Source: Bradyrhizobium iriomotense (GTDB taxonomy: Bacteria; Pseudomonadota; Alphaproteobacteria; Rhizobiales; Xanthobacteraceae). Taken from it: a DNA stretch of 64,000 nucleotides. Shown one piece after another: positions 11,344 to 20,076 of the stretch. The stretch lies in the NCBI RefSeq assembly GCF_018130765.1, contig NZ_JAFCJZ010000009.1, forward strand, positions 209,347 to 273,346. The letters are read 5' to 3'. A program made the position numbers and the translations under genes. Below the pieces are notes generated by a model. The model was not told where the DNA came from. It worked only from the letters and a program-made list of their open reading frames with translations, and searched no databases. Position 1 is the stretch's first letter, and each line of letters opens with the position of its first letter.

Positions 11344-11361
11344 CCGAAAGTAAAGTTTCGG
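11344..11361. other. Core-like inverted repeat at the left end of the element
   Basis: CCGAAA-GTAAAG-TTTCGG is a perfect hexamer inverted repeat around a 6-base centre, 13 bases after the ssb stop. Two inverted half-sites around a 6-8 base spacer is the layout of a tyrosine-recombinase crossover site. The GTAAAG centre recurs in three TTTGTAAAG repeats nearby. The crossover role is inferred. Confidence 0.4.
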
Positions 11362-11414
11362 GGCGATTTCTTAGACCTGGCAACGGGTTATGAGAAATCG
11401 CCCCGATTGTTTTT
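11360..11414 (+). terminator. ssb: Hairpin after ssb, probable terminator
   Basis: GGGGCGATTTCT (11360-11371) and AGAAATCGCCCC (11393-11404) form a perfect 12-bp stem with a 21-base loop, followed by GATTGTTTTTG. It would end ssb transcription. It overlaps the core-like repeat by two bases, so it may instead belong to the element's end. Confidence 0.6.
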
Positions 11415-11662
11415 GTAAAGCATTGCTTCAGCTAGATTGTAGGATTCGTTGTTTGTAAAGTTTTGGCAGAAAACCCGCTTATTTTTCTGATGAAAATCTT
11501 TCCAACGTGCGATCGTTCGGGAGTTGCGCATTCTGGTGGACGAATTTGGGGAAAACCGGATGAGGATTCCTCCACGGACGTCGGCGGCGTTTCAAAACCT
11601 CTGCAAAAATAGGGCTTCTGCGGGCTTCGAAGTTTGCCGCCCGTTCGCTCAGCTTTGTAAAG
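11412..11662. repeat. Three direct TTTGTAAAG repeats
   Basis: TTTGTAAAG occurs at 11412-11420, 11452-11460 and 11654-11662, all in the same direction, and GTAAAG also forms the centre of the inverted repeat at 11344-11361. They lie in the 460-base gene-free AT-rich stretch before the first recombinase, where recombinase arm-binding sites would be expected. Otherwise this stretch shows no gene. Confidence 0.6.
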
Positions 11663-11790
11663 ATTGGAGCGAAATCGTCCGCTTGCTCTGAGGGTTAAAC
11701 GTCATTTTGCGGTCTTGCCTTTGCAATTAGGGCGTTTTGGGCTGCTCGTGAGATTTTAGGGCCATCATCCAGTGCCCGAGTATCTCGCCG

Positions 11791-13008
11791 ATGTGGCAAG
11801 AAATTCCGCCTTTTCACACCAAAACCATTCGTCTGGAGGAAGGCGACGAGTTCGCTTTCACAGTCGACTCGCAGGAATTGCCGGTCGATTGGCCGAACCT
11901 CTATTGCGTCGCGCATCTGCGGCCCACGACCATGGCCCTGAGGACCATGGAAACGCACATGCACGCGGTTTGCATGCTGCATAACTGGGCCGCGGGCCGC
12001 GAGATCGATCTGCGCCAGCGCATCGAGAGCTTCGAATTGTTCAGCCGGGAGGAACTGGCTGCTTTGCGGACCGAACTGCGGGTCAACCTCAATCATCGCG
12101 CGCGCCAGATGGAGGGTAAGAACTCGCGGGGAAAGTCGGTTGTCTCCGCCTCGGTATGGAGGGCCCGATGCACGGCGATCCGGGATTACGTCGCGTTCCA
12201 TGCCGACAACACGCTTGGACGGATGTCAGCCCGGGACAGCCGCATCGCGGAAGCGCGGCTTCGGCTGGCCGACTTCAAGGAGGCCGTCGTCGGAGAGATT
12301 AGAATCCGTAAACAGACGACCCGAGAGGGCCTGAGCGATACCGATCGCGAACTCTTCTTGAAGGCCATCACGCCTGGCGATCCCAGCAACCCCTTTAGGC
12401 CTGCGCACCAGGAGCGAAACTACGCCCTATGGCTGCTCTACTACGATGCCGGCGTGCGCAAGTCCGAGGCGCTGATCGTCAAGGGCAAGGACCTCGACCT
12501 CAACGGTGATGCGCCCATGGTCACCGTCCATCGCCGGCCGGATGACCGCGAGGATCCACGCAAGAATACACCCAAGACAAAGACGTTGGCTCGGCCGTTG
12601 CCGCTGACGCCGAGGTTGGCGCGAGCCCTCAACAATTACATCACTCGCTCTCGCAGGACGTTTCCTGGCGTGAAGAAGTCGCCGTACGTGTTCTTCTCGC
12701 AACAGGGCAAACCGCTCTCGGGCTCGACCGTCACGTACATGTACAGGCAGCTGCGCGAGAAGGTGCCCGGCATCCCCGCCAAATTCTCCACGCACGTCCT
12801 TCGCCATACCTGGAATGATCGATTTGGCGACGGCGCTGAAGAGCTCGGAACGCCGGAGGCAATGGAGAAGCATGCCCGCAACCAGAGCCAAGGGTGGACG
12901 CGCACCTCGGAGCAGGGCGACCACTACCAGGGTCGGCGCATCCGCAGGCGAGCTCGGACGATCATGCTCAAGATGCAGGACAAGAGCACCCGCGAGGTCG
13001 AGGAATGA
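11791..13008 (+). CDS. Tyrosine recombinase, first of the trio
   Basis: The 405-residue protein has the C-terminal catalytic motifs of site-specific tyrosine recombinases: the first arginine in DAGVRKSEAL (about 221-230), HVLRHTWNDRFG (about 337-348; the usual H-x-x-R-H), and a terminal region EQGDHYQGRRI with the likely nucleophile tyrosine near residue 380. The N-terminal half would be the arm- and core-binding part. Start ATG at 11791 is the first in frame but its ribosome site is weak. The stop overlaps the next start (ATGA), so the trio is translationally coupled. The mobile-element partner role is from family knowledge. Confidence 0.85.
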   Translation: MWQEIPPFHTKTIRLEEGDEFAFTVDSQELPVDWPNLYCVAHLRPTTMALRTMETHMHAVCMLHNWAAGREIDLRQRIESFELFSREELAALRTELRVNLNHRARQMEGKNSRGKSVVSASVWRARCTAIRDYVAFHADNTLGRMSARDSRIAEARLRLADFKEAVVGEIRIRKQTTREGLSDTDRELFLKAITPGDPSNPFRPAHQERNYALWLLYYDAGVRKSEALIVKGKDLDLNGDAPMVTVHRRPDDREDPRKNTPKTKTLARPLPLTPRLARALNNYITRSRRTFPGVKKSPYVFFSQQGKPLSGSTVTYMYRQLREKVPGIPAKFSTHVLRHTWNDRFGDGAEELGTPEAMEKHARNQSQGWTRTSEQGDHYQGRRIRRRARTIMLKMQDKSTREVEE

Positions 13009-14570
13009 CAGCGAAGCGAGATCTTGAGCATGAGCCCGGCTTCGATTTTCCGAGCCAAGGCGTAATTCATGATCGCGCCGGTGTTCCGGTTGATGCGACC
13101 GGATGGGTTTGGAAGCTGAATCAGCTGAGACGGGTGCGTCATGACCTGGATTTCCGCAGGCTCCAGATTGACTCTCTCGCCCTGCTTACAAGCGTCGTTC
13201 TTTATCTTGCCGCGCGAATCCAGGTGGTATCCACGGATGATGTTGGCAACACTTTTAGCGCTCTAGCTTACCTGCATCGCTCTGAGCATTTTAGAGCCTG
13301 TGCCGCGAACGGTGCGGGAATCGATGAGCGGCTTATCAGCGAACTCCGGCAAGTTCCTCGACTTGTCCACTACCGCCTTGGCTATGTTCGAGCGTGGTAT
13401 CGATGGTGTGCTCAACAAAAGCTTCCGCAGTTTTCGTCCGATGTCGCTGCGACGCTCGACGAGCTGGTGATCGGCCGCAATGAGCAGGGTCGCGCCGTTC
13501 GCACCAGAGATCCTGTCAAAGGGGCATTTGACGAGCTCGAATACATAGCCCTGACGACCGCGCTCCGGGCCTCTGCGAGCTCATCGGTTCTTGATCTCGA
13601 GGAACGCACGGCATTGTGGCTGGCTATAGGCCTGGGCTGCAATCCCTTGGCGTACGCACTCCTGCGGGAGGAAGATTACAAGCCGATAGTGGAACACCGC
13701 ACGGGTCGGATCCTGCACCTGCTCTACGTGCCCCGTATCAAGAAGGGGGACGAGGAATTTCGTTCCCAGTTTCATCCGGAGATCCTGAACGAGGACATGG
13801 GCCCCCTGGTCGCGGCCCTCATCGCGCAGAACAAGTTGCGACGTGAAGCGGAGGGCTGGGCTGACGAGTATGGCCATCCGTTGTTTGCGGCGGCCCAGCC
13901 GCGACTGGATCTTCGTGGAACGCTTCGCGAATATGCGATGCACGTTCCTCCCCAAGAGATTGCCGGGATGATCGAGCGCGCAGTTCGCAAGCTCGGCGTA
14001 AAGTCCCACCGGACCGGAGATTATCTTAGGGCTAATCCAAGACGGTTTCGCCGGACTTTCGCAACCCGCGCCGTCGAGGAAGGAGCCTTTCCCGTTGAAC
14101 TCGCCATGATGCTCGACCATTCGGACCTGCAGACGGTCCAGGTCTATTACGAGACCCGTTCGAACCAGGTTCAGCGGCTGGATGCAGCCTTGGCGTTGAA
14201 ACTGGCGCCGCTCGCGGACGCCTTCATGGGACGGGTGGTGGTGGACGAGAGCGAAGCTGTGAACGGCGGTAATCCCGCAAAGCGCATTCCCTGGTTTCGT
14301 CGCCAGCCGGGCCAGGCCCCGGAGCGCAACGGTAACCTCGGGACGTGCGGTGCCGGAGCCTGCGGCCTCTATGCGCCGATCTCCTGCTACACCTGCGAAA
14401 AGTTTCAGCCCTGGAAGAATGGTCCGCACCGCGAAATGCTCGATTGGCTGTGCTCCGAGCGCGTCCGGCGCGAGAAGGACGGGCGGGATCCGCAGATCGT
14501 CCGCCTTCACGACGCGACCATCCTGGCGGTCGCCGAGGTCGTAACCCTGTGTGAAGGAGCCGCGGAATGA
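13005..14570 (+). CDS. Tyrosine recombinase-like protein, second of the trio
   Basis: The 521-residue protein retains FRRTFATRAVEEG, then LDHSDLQTVQVYYE (box II H and the tyrosine), but the region where the first catalytic arginine is expected reads AIGLGCNPLAYALLREEDY with no R in the canonical GLRRxE position, and the box II histidine before the arginine is replaced. It may be a partner with altered catalysis. The C-terminus has a cysteine cluster (TCGAGACGLYAPISCYTCEKF) that looks like a zinc-binding module. ATG at 13005 overlaps the previous stop, and GAGGTCGAGG upstream serves as ribosome site; the longer frame from 12894 lies wholly inside the previous gene. Confidence 0.82.
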   Translation: MTAKRDLEHEPGFDFPSQGVIHDRAGVPVDATGWVWKLNQLRRVRHDLDFRRLQIDSLALLTSVVLYLAARIQVVSTDDVGNTFSALAYLHRSEHFRACAANGAGIDERLISELRQVPRLVHYRLGYVRAWYRWCAQQKLPQFSSDVAATLDELVIGRNEQGRAVRTRDPVKGAFDELEYIALTTALRASASSSVLDLEERTALWLAIGLGCNPLAYALLREEDYKPIVEHRTGRILHLLYVPRIKKGDEEFRSQFHPEILNEDMGPLVAALIAQNKLRREAEGWADEYGHPLFAAAQPRLDLRGTLREYAMHVPPQEIAGMIERAVRKLGVKSHRTGDYLRANPRRFRRTFATRAVEEGAFPVELAMMLDHSDLQTVQVYYETRSNQVQRLDAALALKLAPLADAFMGRVVVDESEAVNGGNPAKRIPWFRRQPGQAPERNGNLGTCGAGACGLYAPISCYTCEKFQPWKNGPHREMLDWLCSERVRREKDGRDPQIVRLHDATILAVAEVVTLCEGAAE

Positions 14571-16636
14571 GCGTTCCCGTTGCGCCGGCGCCCCGGTCAA
14601 AGGCCAACCCTGCTCGGCAGAGCAGCCGCACGACCAGTGCCGATATTCTCAATCTTCCGTCCCGGATCGAGCGGGACTGCAGGGCCAATTTAGCGGCGCT
14701 GGTCGATCATGCACGCAAACTCCAAGTGTTCGGCCCCGACGTCGATTTTGACGCTCCTGTTTGGGATATTACGTCCACCCGGAAGCTCAGACCGACCTCC
14801 GCCCAGGTGCGGAAGCTCTACTTCATGACCCGGGGGAAGGGCCGCGCCAGCGACGAGGGACGCGAAGTCATGGCCCGCCCGTTTGGCGACCTGATCCGCT
14901 CGATCGTCGTCCTGCGCGAGTTCGCGCGACCATTCGGGTCCCACACCAAGGTCGTCGACGCGAGCAAGGCTCTCTACGAGGTTCTCCGAGACCAGAACTA
15001 TGATCCCGCAGAGCTGACCTCCGAGCACTTTGCTCGAGCGGCGCGGTTGCTCAAGGAGCGGATGAGCCGGACTTCGAGCTATTCGCAGGCCTGTGCCCTC
15101 GTCGAGATTGCGAAGTTTTTGAACGATCGGGTGCTCACCAAGGCAATCATCTCCTTCCGGAATCCGATCAGTCGTGAGGACGACATCGGATCGCGCATCG
15201 ATGATAAGGCAAGATCCCGCCGCGCCGAGAAGATGGCCAGCGAGGAGGTTATCGATGCGATCATCGCGATGACCTCCATGGTGACACTCGACACGGACAT
15301 CTTGCGGGCGCGTATCGTGGAGCTCCTGTTCTGTGCACCCTGGCGCATCAACGAGGTTTTGAACCTTGCGGTGGACTGTATCCGCACGGAAAAGGCGACC
15401 TCGAACGGGGAGCCAATCCTCGACGCCTCCGGACAGCAGGTCGAGAATTTCGGCATCGCCTATGGCGGATCGAAGGGGTACCCGGATTCGGTGAAGTGGA
15501 TCCCGACGGCCATGGTCGACGTCGCAAAAAAGGCCATCGCCGATATCACCCGGATCACGCAGCCGGCGCGTGACGTCGCCAAGTGGATGGCAGCGCATCC
15601 TGGGCGTGCTTTCCTACCGCCGCCATGGCGGTTGGCGGATCCCGAAACGGAGGTGTGGTCGCGCGATCTGCCGAATCTGCTCGGCGTTTCAAATTTCAAC
15701 GCCGGGCGCCTCACGCTGCATGACTGGGGCGTGGAGCCGAAAGAACGACGCAAACTGCCGGGCCAGCCCGGAATTCCCCAGTGCGTCTACCGTCTCGGCG
15801 ACATCGAGCAAAAGCTGTTGGAGCTGCAGGCCAAGTTGCCGGCGGATGCTCCTCGGCCGCTCGAAGAATACCTGCTCCTGCTGCCGCTGCATTTCTTCCA
15901 CCCGGTTCGCAACAGCTTCGAGTCGATCGTGACGATCTTCTCCGACCGGCACATGCGGACGTTCCTGACCGGGTCGGGATATGTGAAATCGGTGTTCGAA
16001 AGGCTGGATCTGCGCGACGAGCACGGCAAACCCTATAATCTCCGCAGCCACGCCGTTCGCCACTATCTGAATACGCTGGCTCAGGAAGGCGGCGTCTCCC
16101 AGCTCGATATCGCCCGCTGGTCGGGCCGGAAGAACCTGCATCAGAATTCGGTCTACGACCACATGAGCGGCATGGCGCTCGCCGAGGTGACCCGCGAGGC
16201 ATTGAAAACAGGCGCCGCGATGGGGTCGGTGGTTGAGACCTTCAAGCGCTTGCCGCCCGTCGAGCGCGAGGAATTTCTCAAGGCCCGCTTTGCCACCGCC
16301 CACACGACCGACATCGGCATGTGCTTTCAGGACTGGACGCTTGCGCCGTGCCACAAGCACGGGGCCTGCGCCGACTGCGGCGAGCATCTGCTCATCAAGG
16401 GAGACGCCAAGCAAGCCGCTCGGACTGAGCAGATGCTGCAGGAGCAGAAGGCAATACTCGCCCAATGCGAGAGGGAGGTCGATGAGGAGTACGGCGCCTC
16501 GAACTACGTGGACCACAATCGGAAGATCGTAGCTGGCCTGGAAAAGGCCCTAGCGGTTCACAACGATCCGAACATTCCGGATGGCACCTTGGTGCAGCCA
16601 TGGGATGAGCCAAAAGAGGATGAGCCTGTCTCTTGA
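14567..16636 (+). CDS. Large tyrosine recombinase, third of the trio
   Basis: The 689-residue protein begins at an ATGA overlap with gene two. Catalytic motifs are CAPWRINEVLNL (first arginine, near residue 260), SHAVRHYLNTLA (near 495) and ARWSGRKNLHQNSVYDHM (near 515-532, final tyrosine). After the catalytic domain come cysteines and histidines (GMCFQDWTLAPCHKHGACADCGEH), again a probable zinc module, then a coiled stretch. The unusually long N-terminal half has no match I recognise. By analogy with RIT and Tn554 systems, all three proteins would act together at the element ends. Confidence 0.85.
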   Translation: MSVPVAPAPRSKANPARQSSRTTSADILNLPSRIERDCRANLAALVDHARKLQVFGPDVDFDAPVWDITSTRKLRPTSAQVRKLYFMTRGKGRASDEGREVMARPFGDLIRSIVVLREFARPFGSHTKVVDASKALYEVLRDQNYDPAELTSEHFARAARLLKERMSRTSSYSQACALVEIAKFLNDRVLTKAIISFRNPISREDDIGSRIDDKARSRRAEKMASEEVIDAIIAMTSMVTLDTDILRARIVELLFCAPWRINEVLNLAVDCIRTEKATSNGEPILDASGQQVENFGIAYGGSKGYPDSVKWIPTAMVDVAKKAIADITRITQPARDVAKWMAAHPGRAFLPPPWRLADPETEVWSRDLPNLLGVSNFNAGRLTLHDWGVEPKERRKLPGQPGIPQCVYRLGDIEQKLLELQAKLPADAPRPLEEYLLLLPLHFFHPVRNSFESIVTIFSDRHMRTFLTGSGYVKSVFERLDLRDEHGKPYNLRSHAVRHYLNTLAQEGGVSQLDIARWSGRKNLHQNSVYDHMSGMALAEVTREALKTGAAMGSVVETFKRLPPVEREEFLKARFATAHTTDIGMCFQDWTLAPCHKHGACADCGEHLLIKGDAKQAARTEQMLQEQKAILAQCEREVDEEYGASNYVDHNRKIVAGLEKALAVHNDPNIPDGTLVQPWDEPKEDEPVS

Positions 16637-16692
16637 TTCTTATGTGGGGTTTTCCGCGGTTCGGCACGGGGGTATGCTGGAGGAGAATTGCA

Positions 16693-17100
16693 ATGAGCAC
16701 GGACAAGAAAGACCTCACGATCTGCGGCGGGGACGACTTCCTGGCCGAGCAGGGCATCACCGATCCGGACGAGTTCAGGGTCAAAAGCCACCTGTCCCAC
16801 GAGATCGCGACCATCGCCGAGCAGCGCGGCCTGACCCCGGCCGACGTGGCTCGGCTCGCCGGCGAACCGGAGCAGGATCTCGATCGGATCATGAACCACC
16901 GGCATGGCGGCTACGAGGTCCGGCGACTCATCAAAGTGCTGACCGCACTGGGCGCCGACGTCGGCATCACGGTGTTCCCGGACAGCGGCCACGATCGTGG
17001 CGTCGTGCTGCCGGAGACGGTCAGGAAAACCAAGGAGCAGATCCTGCGCGAGCTCGCGGAGATGGATGAGATCGACTATCAGCCCGAGCCTCGCCTCTAG
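16693..17100 (+). CDS. HigA-like XRE helix-turn-helix protein
   Basis: The 135-residue protein has an HTH at about residues 37-70 (LSHEIATIAEQRGLTPADVARLAG, then DRIMNHRHGG) of the HTH_37/XRE kind found in HigA-type antitoxins. GGAGGAG lies 7 bases before the ATG at 16693, which settles the start against a longer frame from 16633. No HigB-like toxin neighbours it, so it may be an orphan antitoxin or a regulator of the element. It follows the recombinases by 56 bases and could be co-transcribed with them. Confidence 0.75.
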   Translation: MSTDKKDLTICGGDDFLAEQGITDPDEFRVKSHLSHEIATIAEQRGLTPADVARLAGEPEQDLDRIMNHRHGGYEVRRLIKVLTALGADVGITVFPDSGHDRGVVLPETVRKTKEQILRELAEMDEIDYQPEPRL

Positions 17101-17227
17101 CATACGTCGAAAGACACCCGTATCACCGTCAAGCTATTCAAACCGAAATGTCGCGCGCCGGCGTGCTGTTTGAGGCTCTAAAACGGTTGCCGCAGGTCAG
17201 ATGAGCCGATAGCTCCAGAAGAGGGAT

Positions 17228-17818
17228 TTAGGTGGCCTTTGATGGTGCGGTGGCCGGCGCGGCGCCAGGGCCGGCGCGGAGGCAGTCCACATACTTCGGT
17301 AGGCCGCATCCTGTCGCAAGTAGGGTCAAATAGTCCTCCCACGTCGGATTGGACTTCGTGAGGTTCGCCGCGGCCTCGCGCGTTGCGGCCTCCATCACTT
17401 CCGGCTTTGAGATAGCCAGCTCTGTTAAAAAATCATCGGGAGACTGCACCTGCACCCCAAGTGTCTTCAGCGCCTCGAAATCAAAGTCCCGCAGATTGTT
17501 CGTCACGAGGATACAGGGCGCGATTGCCGCGGCCGCCGAGGCGACATGACGGTCTTTCACGTCCGTCTTTCCGATGACTTGGTTCGGATCGAACCCCGTC
17601 ACGATGGCATCCGGAAAGCCCTTTCTTATGAGCGGAAGAGTGTGCGCCTCAATGCGTGCTCGCGTGCGCGGCTCCATGTTGCGCAGCCATTCCTCTTCGA
17701 TCTGTCCGCTCCACTTGACCTCGAACAAGTCGTTCTGAGCCAGTTGGAGCAGCAGATTACGCAGGTGGTTCGGATACAGGACGTTCGCGTCAAGAAGAGC
17801 TTTGACCGGGCTTTGCAT
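17228..17818 (-). CDS. PIN-domain toxin
   Basis: PIN proteins are Mg-dependent ribonucleases. The 196-residue product opens with LLDANVLYPN (residues 7-16, first acidic residue), has KDRHVASAAAA with an acidic centre near residue 93 and VTNNLRDFD near 110. The ATG at 17818 lies inside the 3' end of the antitoxin gene (29-base overlap), typical for coupled toxin-antitoxin pairs. The C-terminal 60 residues beyond the PIN fold are an extension shared by the subgroup that pairs with excisionase-like antitoxins. Target RNA is unknown. Confidence 0.85.
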   Translation of the reverse strand: MQSPVKALLDANVLYPNHLRNLLLQLAQNDLFEVKWSGQIEEEWLRNMEPRTRARIEAHTLPLIRKGFPDAIVTGFDPNQVIGKTDVKDRHVASAAAAIAPCILVTNNLRDFDFEALKTLGVQVQSPDDFLTELAISKPEVMEAATREAAANLTKSNPTWEDYLTLLATGCGLPKYVDCLRAGPGAAPATAPSKAT

Positions 17819-18263
17819 AGTTTGCTTCGAGATCCTCGGTGTCGGCCGAAAGGGCCGCCGCCAACGCACGCCGCTCGTCCTCGGCCTTCTTCAGTGCCAC
17901 GACATCGTCTACACGGACCCGGCGATGTGTCCCGACCGAACGAAACGGGAGCTTGCCCGCATCCATGCGCTGATAGACGAGGGGCCGCGAAATGCCGAGA
18001 ATCTCGGCAGCATTTTCCGGTGAAATCTCCAGGTCGGGGGACAAGACAAGCGCTTCGCCGGTATCGGCCAATGTCCTCAGCAGGGTTTTCAGCACGAGCA
18101 TCAGGGTCGGCGGCATCTCTACCGTCACCTTCTTGCCATTGGCGCTCGTGAGAAACAGCCCGGCGTGCTCAAGCGCAAGCGCTCGCTCGAGGAAGTTTGC
18201 TCCCTTGCGGGCTTCCTCGCGCTCGATCGCCTCGACCTTCAGTCGTGTCATCGCCTCGGCCAT
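17790..18263 (-). CDS. Excisionase-like (HTH_17) antitoxin paired with the PIN toxin
   Basis: The 157-residue protein has a MerR/excisionase-type helix-turn-helix at about residues 80-115 (EISPENAAEILGISRPLVYQ, then HRRVRVDDV). Such proteins bind the operon promoter and neutralise the PIN partner. The last 29 bases overlap the toxin start, and the gene is divergent from the nucleotidyltransferase with 126 bases between starts, where the operator is expected. An alternative role as element excisionase is possible because the fold is the same, but the coupling to a PIN gene favours antitoxin. Confidence 0.8.
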   Translation of the reverse strand: MAEAMTRLKVEAIEREEARKGANFLERALALEHAGLFLTSANGKKVTVEMPPTLMLVLKTLLRTLADTGEALVLSPDLEISPENAAEILGISRPLVYQRMDAGKLPFRSVGTHRRVRVDDVVALKKAEDERRALAAALSADTEDLEANYAKPGQSSS

Positions 18264-18389
18264 GGCAGGCCTCCATTTCCAGCACTCGCTATAACTGTAA
18301 TATGTGTAAACCTTCGCTGGAAGTCCAGCCGTTCAACTGTTCCTTGAATTTCTACCGAAATATGGTAATATATATGCTTCTGGTGGAAA

Positions 18390-19409
18390 ATGGCTAGCCT
18401 CGAACCCACCCCCATGAACCACGCCCAGCTTCGGCATCTGGAGGATGTCCGCGAATTCTGGGAGCGGTACGAGTTTCTGACCACGCTTCAGGAGAAGTTT
18501 CGTGGGGCGATGGGTTGGAAAACGGTCAGGGGTGCCGAATATCTGATCCAATATTGGACCCTTCCCGAAACCGGCAAAAAGACAATGCGGTCCCTGGGCC
18601 GCCGTTCACCAGAAACCGAGAAACAGAAAGACAGTTTCGACCGTACCCGTGTGGAAATCGACAAGGTGGTTGCCGAGATCAAGGACGACCTGGAGCCCCT
18701 CGTTCGCGTGGGCAAGGCACTGAAGATCGGCCGCCTCGAGCCTATCGCCGCCGACGTGCTGCGCGAGCTCGCTCGCCACGAACTATCTGGGCCCCGCTTT
18801 ATGATTTTCGGGAGCGTCGCCATGCACCTTTACGAAGCCTCGGCCGGTGCTTTCCTGTCGCGCTCGATCCTGATCGAGGGAGACTTGGATCTCTTGTCGA
18901 CCGCCAAAACGCCTTCGGAAGCGTTCAAAGAGCTGTTGCCGGCGCTCCGGCGGGCAGACAAATCCTTTGAGCTTCTCGACGACGGCCCAGTCGCCATCAA
19001 CAAACGTGGCTACCGGGTTCATCTTCACACACGCAGGTCGTTCCGCGAGGCGATTGAAGACCTCGCGGAGGCTTCCGAGGAGCAGATCTCGGTGCTGCAC
19101 AGCCTGCTGGATTTGGAGCCGGTGTCGACCGCGACAGTTGCCAGAGACGGCTCGCCGGTCGGAATGATCGGCATGGATCCGCGCGCCTTCGCCCTGACTA
19201 AACATGCCGTCGCAACGCTGGATGGCGAGGATGGCGCAGCCGCACGCATAGCAGCCGACCAAGCCTACGCCGTCGGCCGACTGGTGATGAAATTCGGTGC
19301 GAAGCCGTTCGAGGCAGAACATCTCGAGGCGTTTCCGGGCTTCGCCGAGCAGATCGATGTCGGAGATCCGGAGGCCACGACAATGGTCAGAAAGTTCTTC
19401 GGGCCGTAG
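18390..19409 (+). CDS. GSU2403-family nucleotidyltransferase-fold protein
   Basis: The 339-residue protein shows a nucleotidyltransferase core: IFGSVAMHLYEASAG (about 147-161, the GS motif) followed by IEGDLDLLS (about 169-177, the D-x-D metal site). The N-terminal 100 residues are helical and contain 'SLGRRSPETEKQKDSF', a feature I associate with the GSU2403 group. The function of the group is not established; fold relatives act as toxins or tRNA/protein nucleotidylating enzymes in defence modules. It begins with ATG at 18390 after TGGTGG. It stands divergent to the PIN pair, so the two could form one stability or defence unit. Confidence 0.75.
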   Translation: MASLEPTPMNHAQLRHLEDVREFWERYEFLTTLQEKFRGAMGWKTVRGAEYLIQYWTLPETGKKTMRSLGRRSPETEKQKDSFDRTRVEIDKVVAEIKDDLEPLVRVGKALKIGRLEPIAADVLRELARHELSGPRFMIFGSVAMHLYEASAGAFLSRSILIEGDLDLLSTAKTPSEAFKELLPALRRADKSFELLDDGPVAINKRGYRVHLHTRRSFREAIEDLAEASEEQISVLHSLLDLEPVSTATVARDGSPVGMIGMDPRAFALTKHAVATLDGEDGAAARIAADQAYAVGRLVMKFGAKPFEAEHLEAFPGFAEQIDVGDPEATTMVRKFFGP

Positions 19410-19476
19410 CGATTTCAAAATCTCAGGTGTGGTGAACGACGAGCGTCTGATGCCTCGCGTGTAGGGAGGTTTTGCC

Positions 19477-20067
19477 TTGTTGAATCCTACGTCGGAAGAC
19501 CCCTTCGAGACTCGGGCAGAATCAGCTTATCCCTTCGATCCTTCGGCGAAGGACTTGATGGCAAAACGAATCCTTGAAAGTTTGGGCAAGCAACCCGGCG
19601 CTGGCAGGGTGCCCCGAACCACAGCGCGCCGCGGTGCTCGCGGACGGCGCGTCCATATCAGCAAAACGGATGAAAACATCATCCGCACGATCATTGAAGA
19701 ATGGTCGCGCCCTGAGATGGGCTGGGAGGATGTCGTCGAAGCTGTCCAGCAACGGCTCGGACGGAACTGGACGCGCCAGGCTCTCGCCTCCCACAGCAAG
19801 ATCAAGCTGGCCTTCCAGCACAAGAAGGAGGAGCTGAAGAACGCCAAGCTCGGCCGAAAGCTCCGGCGCAGCCGGGTTGATGCAGACTACCAGCGTATGG
19901 CCAAGTTCACGCAGGACATCGGCGAGGTCGTTGAAGGCTTGCGCAAGCGGATCGAGACCCTGGAGGCCCGGTTCACACGGTGGCGGCACAACGCCTATTT
20001 GCACCGGTTGACTGTCGAGCAGCTTGATGCGCCTCTTCAGGAGAACGATCGCGGTCGGACCGACTGA
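19477..20067 (+). CDS. Uncharacterised protein preceding the TnpC-like gene
   Basis: The 196-residue product is basic, with a low-complexity RGARGRR patch (residues 50-60), then a compact helical region (KTDENIIRTIIEEWSRPEMG ... LGRNWTRQALASHSKI, about 64-110) that could be an HTH, and a C-terminal coiled coil (VVEGLRKRIETLEARF). It starts at TTG (19477 or 19480) after a good GGAGGT site. The next gene starts 9 bases after its stop, so they form an operon. I do not recognise the family; the composition suggests DNA binding. Confidence 0.65.
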   Translation: MLNPTSEDPFETRAESAYPFDPSAKDLMAKRILESLGKQPGAGRVPRTTARRGARGRRVHISKTDENIIRTIIEEWSRPEMGWEDVVEAVQQRLGRNWTRQALASHSKIKLAFQHKKEELKNAKLGRKLRRSRVDADYQRMAKFTQDIGEVVEGLRKRIETLEARFTRWRHNAYLHRLTVEQLDAPLQENDRGRTD

Positions 20068-20076
20068 GGTGTCTCC

